Assembly: GCF_008831265.1 (NCBI RefSeq) | Contig: NZ_VTTH01000001.1 | Location: forward strand, 992,001-1,056,000 | DNA length: 64,000 bases | Source: Lacisediminimonas profundi | GTDB taxonomy: Bacteria; Pseudomonadota; Gammaproteobacteria; Burkholderiales; Burkholderiaceae_D | Direction: 5' to 3' | Shown here: one piece after another, positions 50,362-60,968 of the stretch | How the letters are laid out: every line of letters starts with the position of its first letter | Numbering within the stretch: position 1 is the stretch's first letter | Program-made: the position numbers and the translations under genes | Notes under the pieces: generated by a model | The model's database searches: none | Told to the model about the DNA's origin: nothing | Seen by the model: only the letters and a program-made list of their open reading frames with translations

Positions 50362-51564
50362 ATGGACGCCATCCGCCACGGCGCTGACACTTTATTCATC
50401 TTGCTTGGCGCCATCATGATCCTCGCCATGCACGCCGGATTCGCGTTCCTTGAACTGGGGACGGTACGCAAGAAAAACCAGGTTAACGCGCTGGTGAAAA
50501 TCCTGGTCGATTTTGCCGTTTCCACCATGGCCTATTTTTTCGTGGGCTATTCGATCGCCTATGGCATCAGCTTTTTCAGCAGCGCCGAGGTGCTGGCGCA
50601 GAAGAACGGCTTCGAACTGGTGAAATTCTTTTTCCTGCTGACATTTGCTGCTGCGATCCCGGCAATCGTGTCCGGCGGCATCGCCGAGCGCGCCCGCTTC
50701 CATCCGCAATTGCTGGCTACTGCACTGCTGGTCGGCCTGGTGTATCCGTTTTTCGAGGGTATCGTGTGGAATCATAACTTCGGCGTGCAAGCGTGGCTCA
50801 AATCCGCGCTGGGCGCCGAGTTCCATGACTTTGCCGGCTCTGTGGTCGTGCATGCCGTCGGCGGCTGGGTGGCCTTGCCTGCCGTGATGCTGCTTGGCGC
50901 CCGCCGTGGCCGGTATTCGAAGGATGGCGCCATCGCCGCCCATCCGCCATCGAGCATTCCATTCCTGGCCTTGGGCGCGTGGATACTCACGGTCGGCTGG
51001 TTCGGCTTCAATGTGATGAGCGCGCAGACCCTGGACAAGGCCAACGGACTGGTTGCGATCAACTCCCTGATGGCGATGGCCGGGGGTACCCTGGTCGCGG
51101 TGGTGCTTGGCAAGAACGATCCGGGCTTTGCCTATAACGGGCCGCTGGCCGGCCTGGTCGCCGTCTGCGCAGGTTCGGACCTGATGCATCCGCTCGGCGC
51201 GCTTGCCACCGGTGGTATTGCCGGCGCCATATTCGTGTGGATGTTTACGTGGACGCAGAACAAGTGGCGCATCGACGATGTGCTCGGCGTCTGGCCACTT
51301 CATGGCCTGTGCGGTGCGTGGGGTGGAATTGCGGCTGGCATATTCGGTTTGAAGGCGCTTGGCGGCATGGGCGGGGTGTCGTTCGCATCACAAGTCGCCG
51401 GCACCGCGATGGGCGTCGCGATTGCTGCGCTCGGCGGCTGGATCGTGTATGGCCTGTTGAAGGCCCTGGTCGGAATTCGTCTCGAGCCTGAACAGGAGTT
51501 CGAAGGTGCCGACCTGACGATTCACCGCATTTCATCAACCGCCGAGCGCGAGACCAGCTGGTAG
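50362..51564 (+). CDS. amtB: Ammonium transporter (Amt family)
   Basis: This 400-residue protein has eleven membrane helices and the Amt features: FAAAIPAIVSGGIAERARF (the helix carrying the conserved Gly/Ile), FEGIVWNHNFGVQAWL, FHDFAGSVVVHAVGGWVAL with the pore His, the second pore-His region DVLGVWPLHGLCGAWGGIAAG, and ILTVGWFGFNVMSAQ. It conducts ammonium. There is no signal-like leader. No glnK gene is adjacent. A sigma-54 promoter and a GCAC-N7-GTGC dyad lie upstream, indicating nitrogen control. Confidence 0.95.
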   Translation: MDAIRHGADTLFILLGAIMILAMHAGFAFLELGTVRKKNQVNALVKILVDFAVSTMAYFFVGYSIAYGISFFSSAEVLAQKNGFELVKFFFLLTFAAAIPAIVSGGIAERARFHPQLLATALLVGLVYPFFEGIVWNHNFGVQAWLKSALGAEFHDFAGSVVVHAVGGWVALPAVMLLGARRGRYSKDGAIAAHPPSSIPFLALGAWILTVGWFGFNVMSAQTLDKANGLVAINSLMAMAGGTLVAVVLGKNDPGFAYNGPLAGLVAVCAGSDLMHPLGALATGGIAGAIFVWMFTWTQNKWRIDDVLGVWPLHGLCGAWGGIAAGIFGLKALGGMGGVSFASQVAGTAMGVAIAALGGWIVYGLLKALVGIRLEPEQEFEGADLTIHRISSTAERETSW

Positions 51565-51583
51565 CACAATTGCGGGCGGCGCC

Positions 51584-52165
51584 TCAGGTCGGGATCGGTT
51601 CCCGGAAGTGCCGCTTGAGGTCCTTTGTGTGGAGCTCGAAGTCGCCTTTGCCGGAACGAAGTTTTTCAAGATCCTCGAACAGGAACTTGAGCGTATGGGT
51701 AATGGTGGGGAAGGAGATGTCGTCCCACGGTATCTCCGACTCGCGGAACAGTCGCACCTCCAGGCTCTCCACGCCGGCTGCGTAGTCCAGGTCGAGCAGC
51801 GTGGCCAGGTAGAACATATGCACCTGGTGGACATGGGGCACGTTGATCAGCGAGAACAACTGGCGGATCTCGATCCGCGCACCGGCTTCTTCTTCTGTCT
51901 CGCGCGCTGCCGCATCGGAAGTGCTCTCTTCGTTTTCCATGAACCCCGCCGGCAATGTCCAGTATCCCCTGCGCGGTTCGATCGCGCGCCGGCACAGCAA
52001 TACCTGGACTTCTCCATCCTGTTCCCACAGCGGGATGGAGCCGATCACCATCTTCGGATTCTGGTAATGGATGGTGCCGCAGTTGGTGCAGACGAAACGC
52101 TCTCGCGTGTCATCGGGAGGAGTAATCAGCGAAACAGGATGCGCGCATTCCGAGCAGAATTTCAT
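51584..52165 (-). CDS. NUDIX hydrolase with N-terminal zinc ribbon
   Basis: The 193-residue protein starts at MKFCSECAHPVSLITPP (52165). Two CxxC pairs (CSEC and CTNC, residues about 4-32) form a zinc ribbon. The Nudix box is GFMENEESTSDAAARETEEEAGA (residues about 77-99) with the REXXEE metal core intact. This ribbon-Nudix layout resembles NADH pyrophosphatases and related nucleotide hydrolases; the exact substrate is uncertain. It is convergent with amt, with only 19 bp between the stop codons. Confidence 0.88.
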   Translation of the reverse strand: MKFCSECAHPVSLITPPDDTRERFVCTNCGTIHYQNPKMVIGSIPLWEQDGEVQVLLCRRAIEPRRGYWTLPAGFMENEESTSDAAARETEEEAGARIEIRQLFSLINVPHVHQVHMFYLATLLDLDYAAGVESLEVRLFRESEIPWDDISFPTITHTLKFLFEDLEKLRSGKGDFELHTKDLKRHFREPIPT

Positions 52166-52261
52166 GAGGGCGAGATGGAACGTAAAGAGCTTGAGTAGGG
52201 TGGTCTTGATAACAAGACGCGAGGCTTCGAGTGTATCACTGCATCTTTTCCGCAGATTAGT

Positions 52262-52290
52262 TTGCATTCATTCGGCATCCTGTGTATAGT
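52262..52290 (+). promoter_or_regulatory. Sigma-70 promoter of the initiator tRNA gene
   Basis: TTGCAT (52262-52267) and TATAGT (52285-52290) are separated by 17 bp and end 13 bp before the tRNA, a near-consensus stable-RNA arrangement. Confidence 0.7.
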
Positions 52291-52303
52291 TCATATCTTC
52301 AGA

Positions 52304-52380
<77 letters not shown>

Positions 52381-52566
52381 GTCTGACAAGTCAGATTTCA
52401 AGTCTTATACAAGTCGTATATTTATATCCCCGCCTGCCATAAAAAAAATATAAATCAGGCGTCGGGAAGCAGCATAACAACGGGTTCTCCAGTCAGCCGG
52501 CATCAAGATGCCTGTCACTGTATCTAACCTCTGCAACGTGCAACCAAACTGCCGTAAAAAAATCGC

Positions 52567-53502
52567 ATGAATACTGCTGAGGCGAAAAAAGTCCTCGAGA
52601 CTGCCTTGCTCTGCGCGCATGAACCGCTGACGATCAATGATCTGAAAAAGCTGTACCTCGACGATGATGAAGTCGGCGGCGACACCATCAAGCTGATGCT
52701 TGAGGCTTTGCGCGGCGACTGGATCGACAAGGGCATCGAGCTGGTCGGATTGTCGACTGGCTGGCGTTTCCAGAGTCGGCCGCAAATGAAGGCTTACCTT
52801 GAGCGCCTGAACCCGGAGAAGCCGCCGAAGTACACTCGAGCGACCCTGGAAACCCTGGCCATCATTGCGTACCGGCAGCCGGTAACGCGTGGCGATATCG
52901 AAGAGATTCGCGGCGTCACCGTCAACTCGCAAACGATCAAGCTGCTGGAGGACCGTGGATGGATCGAAGCGATCGGTCACCGCGATGTGCCCGGACGGCC
53001 TGCGCTGTTTGCGACCACGCGCCAGTTCCTTGACGATCTCGGGCTGATGTCGCTTGGCCAGTTGCCGCCGCTGGAGCAGGTAAATCGTAGTGGTGACGAT
53101 GCCGCATCGGGCACTTTGCCGGACCTGCAGGCGTTCGAAGATGCGCTGCAGGCCGAGGCTGACCAGGCTGCAATCGAATTCGGCGCCGCAGTCGCAGGCG
53201 AGCCCGCACCGGTTGAATCCCTGCCGGAAGGATTTGCGGCCGGCCTCGATGAAACGACCGCCATGGTTGACGATACCGCAGATGCGATCGCTGCCGAGGC
53301 GGTGGATGTTCAGGATTCCGGACCGGACTCTCCGGTGGCTGCCATGCCGGCTGAAGCAGTCGGCATGGCAGTAGTAGAAGCGACACCAATGATGGCGGAT
53401 GCAGAAGAGCCCGTTCCGGGTGACATGCATGCCGTCGATACCCAGCAGGCCGATGCGGCCGAACCAGAGCCAAACCAAGACGATGACGTTTCCAAGCAAT
53501 GA
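52567..53502 (+). CDS. scpB: Segregation and condensation protein B
   Basis: The 311-residue protein begins [20 protein letters not shown] and has the ScpB double winged-helix core (residues about 1-180: [46 protein letters not shown]). It is followed by an acidic, Ala/Glu-rich tail of about 120 residues that is absent from most ScpB proteins. ScpB binds the SMC kleisin complex that organises the chromosome. Its last codons overlap the rluB start by 20 bp, so the two are coupled. The scpA gene is not in the window. Confidence 0.94.
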   Translation: MNTAEAKKVLETALLCAHEPLTINDLKKLYLDDDEVGGDTIKLMLEALRGDWIDKGIELVGLSTGWRFQSRPQMKAYLERLNPEKPPKYTRATLETLAIIAYRQPVTRGDIEEIRGVTVNSQTIKLLEDRGWIEAIGHRDVPGRPALFATTRQFLDDLGLMSLGQLPPLEQVNRSGDDAASGTLPDLQAFEDALQAEADQAAIEFGAAVAGEPAPVESLPEGFAAGLDETTAMVDDTADAIAAEAVDVQDSGPDSPVAAMPAEAVGMAVVEATPMMADAEEPVPGDMHAVDTQQADAAEPEPNQDDDVSKQ

Positions 53503-55276
53503 GAACGATCCGCCGCGCGCGGATGCCAACGGCAATGTTGCCCCCGACCAGCCGACAGGCAGGCCCGCCGGACAGGATGGCGAACCAGGTAATGTGGCCG
53601 AGAAGGCGCCCAAGCGTGGCTTGCGCGGTCCGCGCAGCCTGCGCCGCGGACGTCCGGGTGCCCGCACCGACGAGCCTCGGGGCGATAGTCCTGCCGAAGG
53701 CGCTGGTGAAAGCGCCGCGCCGCAGCCGCGGGATGGTAATGCCGCACTCGAAGGCGAGACGCCGGTTGCGCGCCGCACGCGAGGCCAGGCGCGCGGCAAT
53801 GAGGGCAATCAGGGCGGTGGCGCCGGCCAGTCAGAACGCAAGCGTGACGACGGCCGCAACCAGAAGCGTGGCGCCAAGCGGCCCCCGCAAGCGGGCGATG
53901 CCAGCGCAAAGCCGAAAACACCCAGCGCCGACGACGTATTCTCACTGGTCACCTCCGGTGAGTTCGACGCGCTGGTGGAAGACAAGGATGGAGGCCGGGC
54001 GCAGCAACCGGCAAAAAATGTCCGCCGCGACCTGACCGCCGACGACGACGCCCCCAAGCTGCACAAGGTGCTGGCGGATGTCGGCCTGGGCTCGCGCCGC
54101 GACATGGAAGAACTGATCGTCGCCGGACGGGTGTCGGTCAATGGCGAGCCGGCCCATATTGGCCAGCGGATACTTCCGCAGGATCAGGTCCGGATCAACG
54201 GCAAGCTGCTGCAGCGCCGGGTCACCACCAAGCCGCCGCGCGTGCTGGTGTACCACAAGCCCTCCGGCGAGATCGTCAGCACCAGCGATCCGGAAGGTCG
54301 TCCCTCGGTATTCGACCGCCTGCCGCCGATCAAGGCCGGCAAGTGGCTGGCCGTAGGCCGCCTCGATTTCAATACGGAAGGCCTGCTGCTGTTTACGACA
54401 TCCGGCGACATTGCCAATCGGCTGATGCACCCGCGCTACGGCATCGACCGCGAATACGCAGTGCGGACTCTCGGCGAGCTCGAAGAAGGCATGCGCCAGA
54501 AATTGCTGGCCGGCGTTGAATTGTCCGATGGCCTGGCGCAGTTTTCGCGCATTGCTGACGGCGGCGGCGAGGGTGTCAATCGCTGGTACCGGGTAACCAT
54601 TGGCGAAGGACGCAACCGCGAAGTGCGCCGGATGTTCGAGGCAGTCGGCCTGACAGTGTCGCGCCTGATCCGGACTCGTTATGGCAGCTTTACATTGCCG
54701 CCAACGCTCAAGCGCGGACGCTGGGAAGAACTGGAAGAGAATGATGTACGCTCGCTGATGGCTCAATGCGGACTGGAGAAGAAGGTACCGCAGCAGCAGG
54801 CCAGGGGTCGCCAGCAGGGACGTGAGCCGAATGGCAACTCGTCGGCCTTCGAAGGCGGACGCCGCCAGAACACCGGCCGAGGCGGATGGCCTGCCGGCGG
54901 AAGCGGTGCGCCGCAGCGCTCGCGCCAGCCCGACCCCTTGCAGACTGCACTCGGCTTTCCGGGCATGGTCCGACCGCGCGCCACCCCCGGCCGCGGCGAC
55001 CAGACCATACCGGGCGGCAGCCCTGGGCGCGGCAACAGTGCGCGCGGAGCGGTCGGCTCCGGTTTCCGGGGAGCAGGTGGCCCCAATGCACGTGGCCCCG
55101 GCGGACCCAATGCTCGCGGTCCCGGCGGATCAAATGCGCGTGGCACTGGCGGGCCCAATGCCCGTGGTCCCGGCGGACCTAATACGCGTGGCGCTGGCGG
55201 CCCCAATGCGCGGGGCCCGGCTGCCGGACCCAAGGTCCGGGGTGCCGCTGGTCCGAGGCGGCGTTCGAAGGCCTGA
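53483..55276 (+). CDS. rluB: 23S rRNA pseudouridine synthase RluB with long Gly/Arg-rich extensions
   Basis: The 597-residue protein overlaps scpB by 20 bp. Residues about 1-185 are basic and low-complexity. An S4 RNA-binding domain follows ([31 protein letters not shown], about 191-245). The pseudouridine synthase core carries the catalytic motif [14 protein letters not shown], with D295, and [16 protein letters not shown]. After about residue 430 it returns to Gly/Arg/Asn-rich sequence with eight-residue GGPNARGP repeats. RluB modifies U2605 of 23S rRNA. The flanking disordered extensions are far longer than in E. coli RluB (about 290 residues). Confidence 0.94.
   Translation: MTFPSNENDPPRADANGNVAPDQPTGRPAGQDGEPGNVAEKAPKRGLRGPRSLRRGRPGARTDEPRGDSPAEGAGESAAPQPRDGNAALEGETPVARRTRGQARGNEGNQGGGAGQSERKRDDGRNQKRGAKRPPQAGDASAKPKTPSADDVFSLVTSGEFDALVEDKDGGRAQQPAKNVRRDLTADDDAPKLHKVLADVGLGSRRDMEELIVAGRVSVNGEPAHIGQRILPQDQVRINGKLLQRRVTTKPPRVLVYHKPSGEIVSTSDPEGRPSVFDRLPPIKAGKWLAVGRLDFNTEGLLLFTTSGDIANRLMHPRYGIDREYAVRTLGELEEGMRQKLLAGVELSDGLAQFSRIADGGGEGVNRWYRVTIGEGRNREVRRMFEAVGLTVSRLIRTRYGSFTLPPTLKRGRWEELEENDVRSLMAQCGLEKKVPQQQARGRQQGREPNGNSSAFEGGRRQNTGRGGWPAGGSGAPQRSRQPDPLQTALGFPGMVRPRATPGRGDQTIPGGSPGRGNSARGAVGSGFRGAGGPNARGPGGPNARGPGGSNARGTGGPNARGPGGPNTRGAGGPNARGPAAGPKVRGAAGPRRRSKA
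55076..55219 (+). repeat. 24-bp repeats encoding GGPNARGP units in rluB
   Basis: Six consecutive 24-bp units encode GGPNARGP-like octapeptides in the C-terminal tail of rluB. Codons differ between units, so the protein repeat is older than any recent slippage. Confidence 0.8.
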
Positions 55277-55334
55277 CAGGGGCAGGAAAACCAGGTTGCA
55301 GCGGCATTGTGCGGACGGAAACGTTCTCCTGCCA

Positions 55335-55363
55335 TTGCGACCTGCCGCCTAATGCCTTACAAT
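55335..55363 (+). promoter_or_regulatory. Predicted promoter of the rimP-nusA-infB operon
   Basis: TTGCGA (55335-55340) and TACAAT (55358-55363) are separated by 17 bp. The start of rimP is about 140 bp downstream, leaving a leader that contains a terminator-like hairpin. Confidence 0.55.
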
Positions 55364-55431
55364 ATGCCACTTCACAGAAGTCGCCCCGTTATTCCGGGAG
55401 GAGTGCTGCAGGCGGCTGAAACGATAAGAAG

Positions 55432-55456
55432 ATGGGCGGATGCCCATTTTTTTTTT
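55432..55456 (+). terminator. Terminator/attenuator hairpin in the rimP leader
   Basis: ATGGGC and GCCCAT pair around GGAT and are followed directly by ten T residues. It lies between rluB and rimP, 50 bp before the rimP start. It may end the scpB-rluB transcript, or act as an attenuator read through when the rimP-nusA-infB operon is expressed. Confidence 0.8.
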
Positions 55457-55505
55457 GCTGAACGGATTTCTGTGCCGCCGAAAGGGTGGCGCAGCGGAGA
55501 GCCAA

Positions 55506-55991
55506 TTGCAGTTGATCAACCTGATCGAGACGACGTTGAGCGGCATGGGCTACGAGCTTGTCGACCTGGAGCGCGGGCCGCGCGGCCTGCTGCAAGTCTT
55601 TATCGATTTCGCTCCGCCGCACGACGAGGAGCGAAACATTGCTGTCGAAGACTGTGAACGGGTCACGCACCAGTTGGTGCATGTCCTGACGGTCGAAAAC
55701 ATCGACTATGAACGTCTCGAGGTGTCCTCGCCAGGGCTGGATCGGCCGCTGAAGAAGCTTGCCGATTACGTGCGTTTCGCCGGGCATGAAGCATTGGTCA
55801 AGCTGCGCAGGCCAATGCCGCAGGTGCACAACCGCAAATCCTTCCAGGGCATCTTGCATGCCCCTGACGGCGATTCGCTGAAACTGGAATTTGAAAGCAA
55901 CGAAGGCCCGGCGATGCTGGATTTTACGCTTGCCGACGTGGACAAGGCACGACTGGTGCCAAAAGTGGATTTTAGGAGTCGCAAAGCATGA
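55506..55991 (+). CDS. rimP: Ribosome maturation factor RimP
   Basis: From a TTG at 55506 the protein has 161 residues. TTG is chosen because GGAGA lies just upstream (55496-55500) and the product then begins [21 protein letters not shown] like other RimP proteins. The ATG-type frame starting at 55440 would include the terminator T-run. Landmarks are [28 protein letters not shown] and [21 protein letters not shown]. It assists 30S subunit maturation. The 3' end overlaps the nusA start by 4 bp. Confidence 0.93.
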   Translation: MQLINLIETTLSGMGYELVDLERGPRGLLQVFIDFAPPHDEERNIAVEDCERVTHQLVHVLTVENIDYERLEVSSPGLDRPLKKLADYVRFAGHEALVKLRRPMPQVHNRKSFQGILHAPDGDSLKLEFESNEGPAMLDFTLADVDKARLVPKVDFRSRKA

Positions 55992-57553
55992 GTCGCGAAA
56001 TTTTGTTGTTGGTCGATGCGCTGGCGCGCGAAAAAAACGTGGACAAGGAAATCGTCTTCGGTGCGCTCGAGCATGCGCTTGCCCAGGCAACCAAGAAACG
56101 CTATGAAGGCGAAGTCGACATCCGTGTTTCGGTCGATCGCGACACCGGCGAGTTCGAATCCTTCCGCCGCTGGCATGTGGTGCCGGACGAAGCCGGCCTG
56201 CAACTGCCCGACCAGGAAATCCTGCACTTCGAAGCGAAGGAGCAGATTCCCGACATCGAGGTGGATGACCATATCGAAGAGCCGATCCAGTCGCTCGACT
56301 TCGGCCGCCGTTTTGCGCAGGACACGAAACAGGTCGTGCTGCAGCGTATCCGCGATGCCGAGCGTGAACAGATCCTCGCAGACTTCCTGGCCCGCGGCGA
56401 CGCGCTGGTCACTGGCACCATCAAGCGCATGGAGCGTGGCGATGCGATTGTCGAGTCGGGCAAGATTGAAGCGCGGCTGCCGCGCGACCAGATGATTCCG
56501 AAGGAAAACCTGCGCATCGGCGACCGTGTGCGGGCCTATATCCAGCGTATTGAACGCAATGCGCGCGGACCGCAGGTGATCCTGTCGCGCACGGCGCCGG
56601 AATTCATCATGAAGTTGTTCGAGCTTGAAGTGCCCGAGATCGAGCAGGGCCTTCTGGAAATCAAATCGGCGGCGCGCGACGCCGGCGTGCGCGCCAAGAT
56701 TGCCGTGTTTACCAGCGACAAGCGGATCGATCCGATCGGCACTTGCGTCGGCATGCGCGGATCGCGCGTGCAGGCGGTCACCGCCGAACTTGGCGGCGAA
56801 CGGGTGGATATTGTCTTGTGGTCGGAGGATCCGGCGCAATTTGTCATCGGTGCACTGGCGCCGGCCAACGTATCGTCGATCATGGTCGACGAGGACGAGC
56901 ATGCAATGGACGTGGTGGTGGACGAGGAAAACCTCGCGATTGCCATCGGACGTGGCGGCCAGAACGTACGTCTCGCATCCGAACTGACCGGCTGGCAGAT
57001 CAACATCATGACCGCGGACCAATCTGCGCAGAAGGCCGAGGCAGAGACTTCCGCAGTGCGCCAGCTGTTCATGGACCGGCTGGATGTGGATGCCGAAGTG
57101 GCCGAGATCCTGGCCAAGGAAGGCTTTTCCAGCCTCGAAGAAATTGCCTATGTGCCGATCAGCGAAATGCTCGACATCGAGGCGTTCGACGAGGATACGG
57201 TCAACGAGTTGCGCAACCGCGCACGCGACGCGCTGGTGACGGAAGCGATCGCGTCCGAGGAAGGTCTCGAAGGCATGGAAGATGCTTTGGTCAACCTCGA
57301 AGGCATGGACCGCGTCACCGCGGGTCGTCTGGGCCTGGCTGGCATCAAGACGCTTGAAGCTTTCAGCGGCATGGCGTATGACGAGTTCGGTGCTGTGCTG
57401 GCCCTGCCGGCCGACCGCGCGCGCGCGCTGATCGATGAGCAGTTTGCCAGCGTCACCGACGAAGAAATGAAATTGATCGATTCCAAATACGACAGCCGTG
57501 CGAAAGCACTGCAGGCAAAGGCGTGGAGTCTTGCGGAAGCCAATCAAGGCTAA
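55988..57553 (+). CDS. nusA: Transcription termination/antitermination protein NusA
   Basis: The 521-residue protein has the N-terminal RNA-polymerase-binding domain ([21 protein letters not shown]), an S1 domain (about 130-200; [29 protein letters not shown]), KH domains (about 205-350; [47 protein letters not shown]) and two C-terminal helix-hairpin repeats ([18 protein letters not shown] and [18 protein letters not shown]). It modulates pausing, termination and antitermination. It is in the usual rimP-nusA-infB operon, overlapping rimP by 4 bp. Confidence 0.97.
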   Translation: MSREILLLVDALAREKNVDKEIVFGALEHALAQATKKRYEGEVDIRVSVDRDTGEFESFRRWHVVPDEAGLQLPDQEILHFEAKEQIPDIEVDDHIEEPIQSLDFGRRFAQDTKQVVLQRIRDAEREQILADFLARGDALVTGTIKRMERGDAIVESGKIEARLPRDQMIPKENLRIGDRVRAYIQRIERNARGPQVILSRTAPEFIMKLFELEVPEIEQGLLEIKSAARDAGVRAKIAVFTSDKRIDPIGTCVGMRGSRVQAVTAELGGERVDIVLWSEDPAQFVIGALAPANVSSIMVDEDEHAMDVVVDEENLAIAIGRGGQNVRLASELTGWQINIMTADQSAQKAEAETSAVRQLFMDRLDVDAEVAEILAKEGFSSLEEIAYVPISEMLDIEAFDEDTVNELRNRARDALVTEAIASEEGLEGMEDALVNLEGMDRVTAGRLGLAGIKTLEAFSGMAYDEFGAVLALPADRARALIDEQFASVTDEEMKLIDSKYDSRAKALQAKAWSLAEANQG

Positions 57554-57593
57554 CCCAACCCCACCCACGCTCAAGATTAGAAAAGAGGACTGA

Positions 57594-60386
57594 ATGGCGA
57601 GTAACAATGTAGCCCAATTTGCCACCGAGCTGAAGATGCCGGCCGACCTGCTGCTGACTCAGCTGCGGGCAGCAGGCGTCGAGAAAAGCTCGGCGTCCGA
57701 CATCTTGTCCAAGGAAGACAAGGACAAGCTCCTCGGGCATCTGCGCCGGTCACATGGCGTGGCGCCGGATGCCGAGAAGAAAAAGATCACCTTGATGCGC
57801 AAGGAAACCACCGAAATCAAGCAGGCCGATTCCTCCGGGAAATCGCGCACGATTCAGGTGGAAGTGCGAAAGAAGCGCACCTTCGTCAAGCGTGATGAAC
57901 CGACGGAAGAAGTCGCAGCCGAAGAAGCGCCGGCACCGGTTGTCGACGAGGCCGAGCAGGCCCGCCGCGTCGAGGAAGCGCAACGACAGGCCGAGCTGAT
58001 TGCCCGCCAGGAAGCGGAACTGCGCGAGAAGCAGGAACGCCTGGCCCAGATGGAAGAAGAGCGGCTGGCGCAGGAACGTGCGGCACGCGAGGCGGAAGTA
58101 GCCGCTGCGCGCGAGGCTGCGGCGCTCCAGGCTGCACAGAAGGACAAGCCGGTGCAGATCGATGCAGCAGCAGTCGAGCAAGAGCAAGAGCGCAAGCGCG
58201 CTGCCGAGGTGGTTGCCAAAGCCGCGGCCGAGCGCGCTGCCGCGGCCGACCGTGCGCGTCGCGCGGTTGCCGAAGAGGTTGCCCAGATCAAGGCCATGAT
58301 GAGCCAGCCGCGCCGGGTAGTGAAGGCGCCGGAGCCGGCCCCTGCGCCGGTTGCCAAGGCTGCGCCCGAAGGCACGCTGCACAAGCCGGCGGACAAGAAG
58401 CCCGCCGAAAAGAAAGACGAGAAAAAACCTGCCGTCGCCGACAAGAAGTCGATCAAGTCGGCCAACGTTTCGTCGACCTGGCAGGACGACGCCCGCAAGC
58501 GCGCCGGCGGTCTCAAGACCCGCGGCCCGACGGGCGGTGGCGGTCGCGACGGCTGGCGTTCGGGGCCGCGTGGCCGTCGTTCGCACGGCGATGACCGCGA
58601 TACCAACTTCCAGGCGCCGGTCGAAGCAGTCATCAAGGATGTGCACGTGCCGGAGACGATCACCGTCGCCGAACTGGCTCACAAGATGGCGGTCAAGGCA
58701 TCCGAAGTGATCAAGCACCTGATGAAGCTGGGCCAGATGGTCACCATCAACCAGGTGCTGGATCAGGAAACCGCGATGATCCTGGTCGAGGAAATGGGCC
58801 ACCGTGCGCATGCCGCCAAGCTGGATGATCCGGAAGCAATGCTGGTCGAAGGTGACGAGCACGCCGATGTCGAGGCGCTGCCGCGTGCACCGGTCGTGAC
58901 CGTCATGGGCCACGTCGACCACGGCAAGACCTCGCTGCTGGACTACATTCGCCGCACCAAGGTTGCAACCGGCGAGGCTGGCGGCATTACCCAGCACATC
59001 GGCGCTTACCACGTCGAGACGCCGCGCGGAATGATCACCTTCCTTGATACCCCGGGCCACGAAGCGTTTACCGCCATGCGTGCTCGTGGCGCGAAGGCGA
59101 CCGACATCGTGATCCTGGTGGTGGCTGCCGACGACGGCGTGATGCCGCAGACGCGCGAGGCTATCGCCCATGCCAAGGCTGCCGGCGTGCCGATGGTGGT
59201 CGCGATCAACAAGATAGACAAGCCCGGCGCCAACATGGACCGGGTCAAGACCGAACTGGTCGCCGAGCAGGTATTGCCGGAAGAGTACGGCGGCGACACG
59301 CCGTTCGTGCCGGTTTCCGCCAAGACCGGCGAGGGCATCGATTCCTTGCTGGAAAACGTGTTGCTTCAGGCCGAGGTGCTGGAACTGACCGCACCGGTCG
59401 AAGCGCCGGCCCGTGGCCTGGTGATCGAAGCCAAGCTGGACAAGGGCCGTGGCCCGGTCGCAACCGTACTGATCACGTCCGGAACACTGAAGCGCGGCGA
59501 TATCGTGCTGGCAGGTTCTTCGTATGGCCGCGTTCGCGCGATGCTGGACGAAACCGGCAAGCCGGTGACAGAGGCCGGTCCTTCGATTCCGGTCGAGATC
59601 CAGGGCCTGACCGACGTGCCGGCTGCCGGTGAAGACGTGATGGTCATGACCGACGAGCGCAAGGCGCGCGAGATCGCGCTGTTCAGGCAAGGAAAGTTCC
59701 GCGACGTCAAGCTGGCCAAGCAGCAGGCGGCCAAGCTGGAAAACATGTTCGAGCAGATGGCAGAGGGCGAAGTCAAGAACATGCCTCTCATCATCAAGAC
59801 CGACGTGCAAGGTTCGCAGGAGGCATTGGTGTCTTCGATGAACAAGCTGTCGACCGGCGAAGTGCGCGTGCAGATCGTGCATGCGGCCGTGGGCGGCATC
59901 AGCGAATCGGACGTCAACCTGGCGCTGGCGTCGAAGGCTGTCATCATCGGCTTCAACACCCGTGCCGACGCATCGGCACGCAAGCTGGCGGAGTCCAATG
60001 GCATCGACATCCGCTACTACAACATCATCTACGACGCGATCGACGACGTGAAAGCGGCCATGTCCGGCATGCTGGCGCCGGAGAAACGCGAACAGTCCTT
60101 GGGACTGGTCGAAATCCGTCAGGTGTTCTTGGTCAGCAAGGTCGGTGCGATTGCCGGTTGTTATGTGCTGGAGGGCCTGGTGCGCCGTGGCGCAATGGTT
60201 CGCCTGCTGCGCGACAACGTCGTCCTCTGGACTGGCGAACTGGATTCGCTGAAGCGCTTCAAAGACGATGTGAAGGAAGTCAAAGCCGGCTTCGAATGCG
60301 GCCTGTCGCTGAAGAACTTCAACGACATCAAGGAAGGCGACCAGCTCGAGGTATTCGAGGTGCAGGAAGTCGCCCGTACGCTGTAA
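57594..60386 (+). CDS. infB: Translation initiation factor IF-2
   Basis: The 930-residue protein has an N-terminal IF2_N helix domain ([20 protein letters not shown]), a long Ala/Glu/Arg/Lys-rich linker (about 110-340), a second IF2_N ([19 protein letters not shown]), the G domain with GHVDHGKT at 439-446, DTPGHEAF and NKID, and the C-terminal domains ([26 protein letters not shown]). It delivers fMet-tRNA to the 30S subunit in a GTP-dependent way. It follows nusA by 40 bp, and the initiator tRNA gene upstream of this cluster adds functional coherence. Confidence 0.97.
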   Translation: MASNNVAQFATELKMPADLLLTQLRAAGVEKSSASDILSKEDKDKLLGHLRRSHGVAPDAEKKKITLMRKETTEIKQADSSGKSRTIQVEVRKKRTFVKRDEPTEEVAAEEAPAPVVDEAEQARRVEEAQRQAELIARQEAELREKQERLAQMEEERLAQERAAREAEVAAAREAAALQAAQKDKPVQIDAAAVEQEQERKRAAEVVAKAAAERAAAADRARRAVAEEVAQIKAMMSQPRRVVKAPEPAPAPVAKAAPEGTLHKPADKKPAEKKDEKKPAVADKKSIKSANVSSTWQDDARKRAGGLKTRGPTGGGGRDGWRSGPRGRRSHGDDRDTNFQAPVEAVIKDVHVPETITVAELAHKMAVKASEVIKHLMKLGQMVTINQVLDQETAMILVEEMGHRAHAAKLDDPEAMLVEGDEHADVEALPRAPVVTVMGHVDHGKTSLLDYIRRTKVATGEAGGITQHIGAYHVETPRGMITFLDTPGHEAFTAMRARGAKATDIVILVVAADDGVMPQTREAIAHAKAAGVPMVVAINKIDKPGANMDRVKTELVAEQVLPEEYGGDTPFVPVSAKTGEGIDSLLENVLLQAEVLELTAPVEAPARGLVIEAKLDKGRGPVATVLITSGTLKRGDIVLAGSSYGRVRAMLDETGKPVTEAGPSIPVEIQGLTDVPAAGEDVMVMTDERKAREIALFRQGKFRDVKLAKQQAAKLENMFEQMAEGEVKNMPLIIKTDVQGSQEALVSSMNKLSTGEVRVQIVHAAVGGISESDVNLALASKAVIIGFNTRADASARKLAESNGIDIRYYNIIYDAIDDVKAAMSGMLAPEKREQSLGLVEIRQVFLVSKVGAIAGCYVLEGLVRRGAMVRLLRDNVVLWTGELDSLKRFKDDVKEVKAGFECGLSLKNFNDIKEGDQLEVFEVQEVARTL

Positions 60387-60555
60387 CAGGCTGGCAGGGC
60401 AGGGCCGGGCTGCGGGCGCACTGCCTGCGGTCTGCCTGCGGGGCTTCCTGATCCCTGGCACTCCGCCCGAATGGCGGGTTGGCGCGGTCTTCGGTCCGTG
60501 CCAGCCTGCCATTGCCTTCATTGCGCATCTTCCGACCACCTGACTGGTTCTCATC

Positions 60556-60954
60556 ATGGCAAAACACAGTAAATCCATCCCGGCCCGCGGACTGCGGGTC
60601 GCCGACCAGATCCAGCGCGACCTGTCCGAGATCATCGCGATGGAACTGAAGGACCCGCGCGTAGGCATGGTGACGCTGACTGAAGTGCAGCTCACGCCCG
60701 ACTACGCACACGCGAAGATCTATTTCACCACGCTGATTGACGATCCGGCGGGGGTGCAGAACACCGTCAATGGCTTGCGCAAGGCATCCGGTTTCCTGCG
60801 CAACCAGCTCGGGAAGCGGCTGCACATCCACACCTTGCCTGAACTCCATTTTCTGCACGACAACTCGACCACACGCGGCATGGCCCTGTCCAAGCTGATC
60901 GACGAAGCCAATGCGACCCGCGCCAAGGATGACGCGGACGAGCAGCAGGGCTGA
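60556..60954 (+). CDS. rbfA: Ribosome-binding factor A
   Basis: This 132-residue protein has the RbfA KH-like fold: [47 protein letters not shown] and [26 protein letters not shown] (split here by other residues). It helps late 30S maturation. It lies 169 bp after infB, with only a weak hairpin (CCGCCCGAATGGCGGG) in between, and is followed by truB after 14 bp. Confidence 0.96.
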   Translation: MAKHSKSIPARGLRVADQIQRDLSEIIAMELKDPRVGMVTLTEVQLTPDYAHAKIYFTTLIDDPAGVQNTVNGLRKASGFLRNQLGKRLHIHTLPELHFLHDNSTTRGMALSKLIDEANATRAKDDADEQQG

Positions 60955-60968
60955 GCATTCGATAGCAT

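Noticed and set aside
55447-55456. Ten-T run as a phase-variable tract inside an extended rimP
   Set aside because: The run is the tail of a terminator hairpin, and the real rimP start is the downstream TTG with its own ribosome site.
57750-60695. A 981-codon open frame antisense to infB and similar long antisense frames opposite typA, nusA and rluB
   Set aside because: They mirror the codon structure of conserved GC-rich genes on the other strand and show no recognisable domains.
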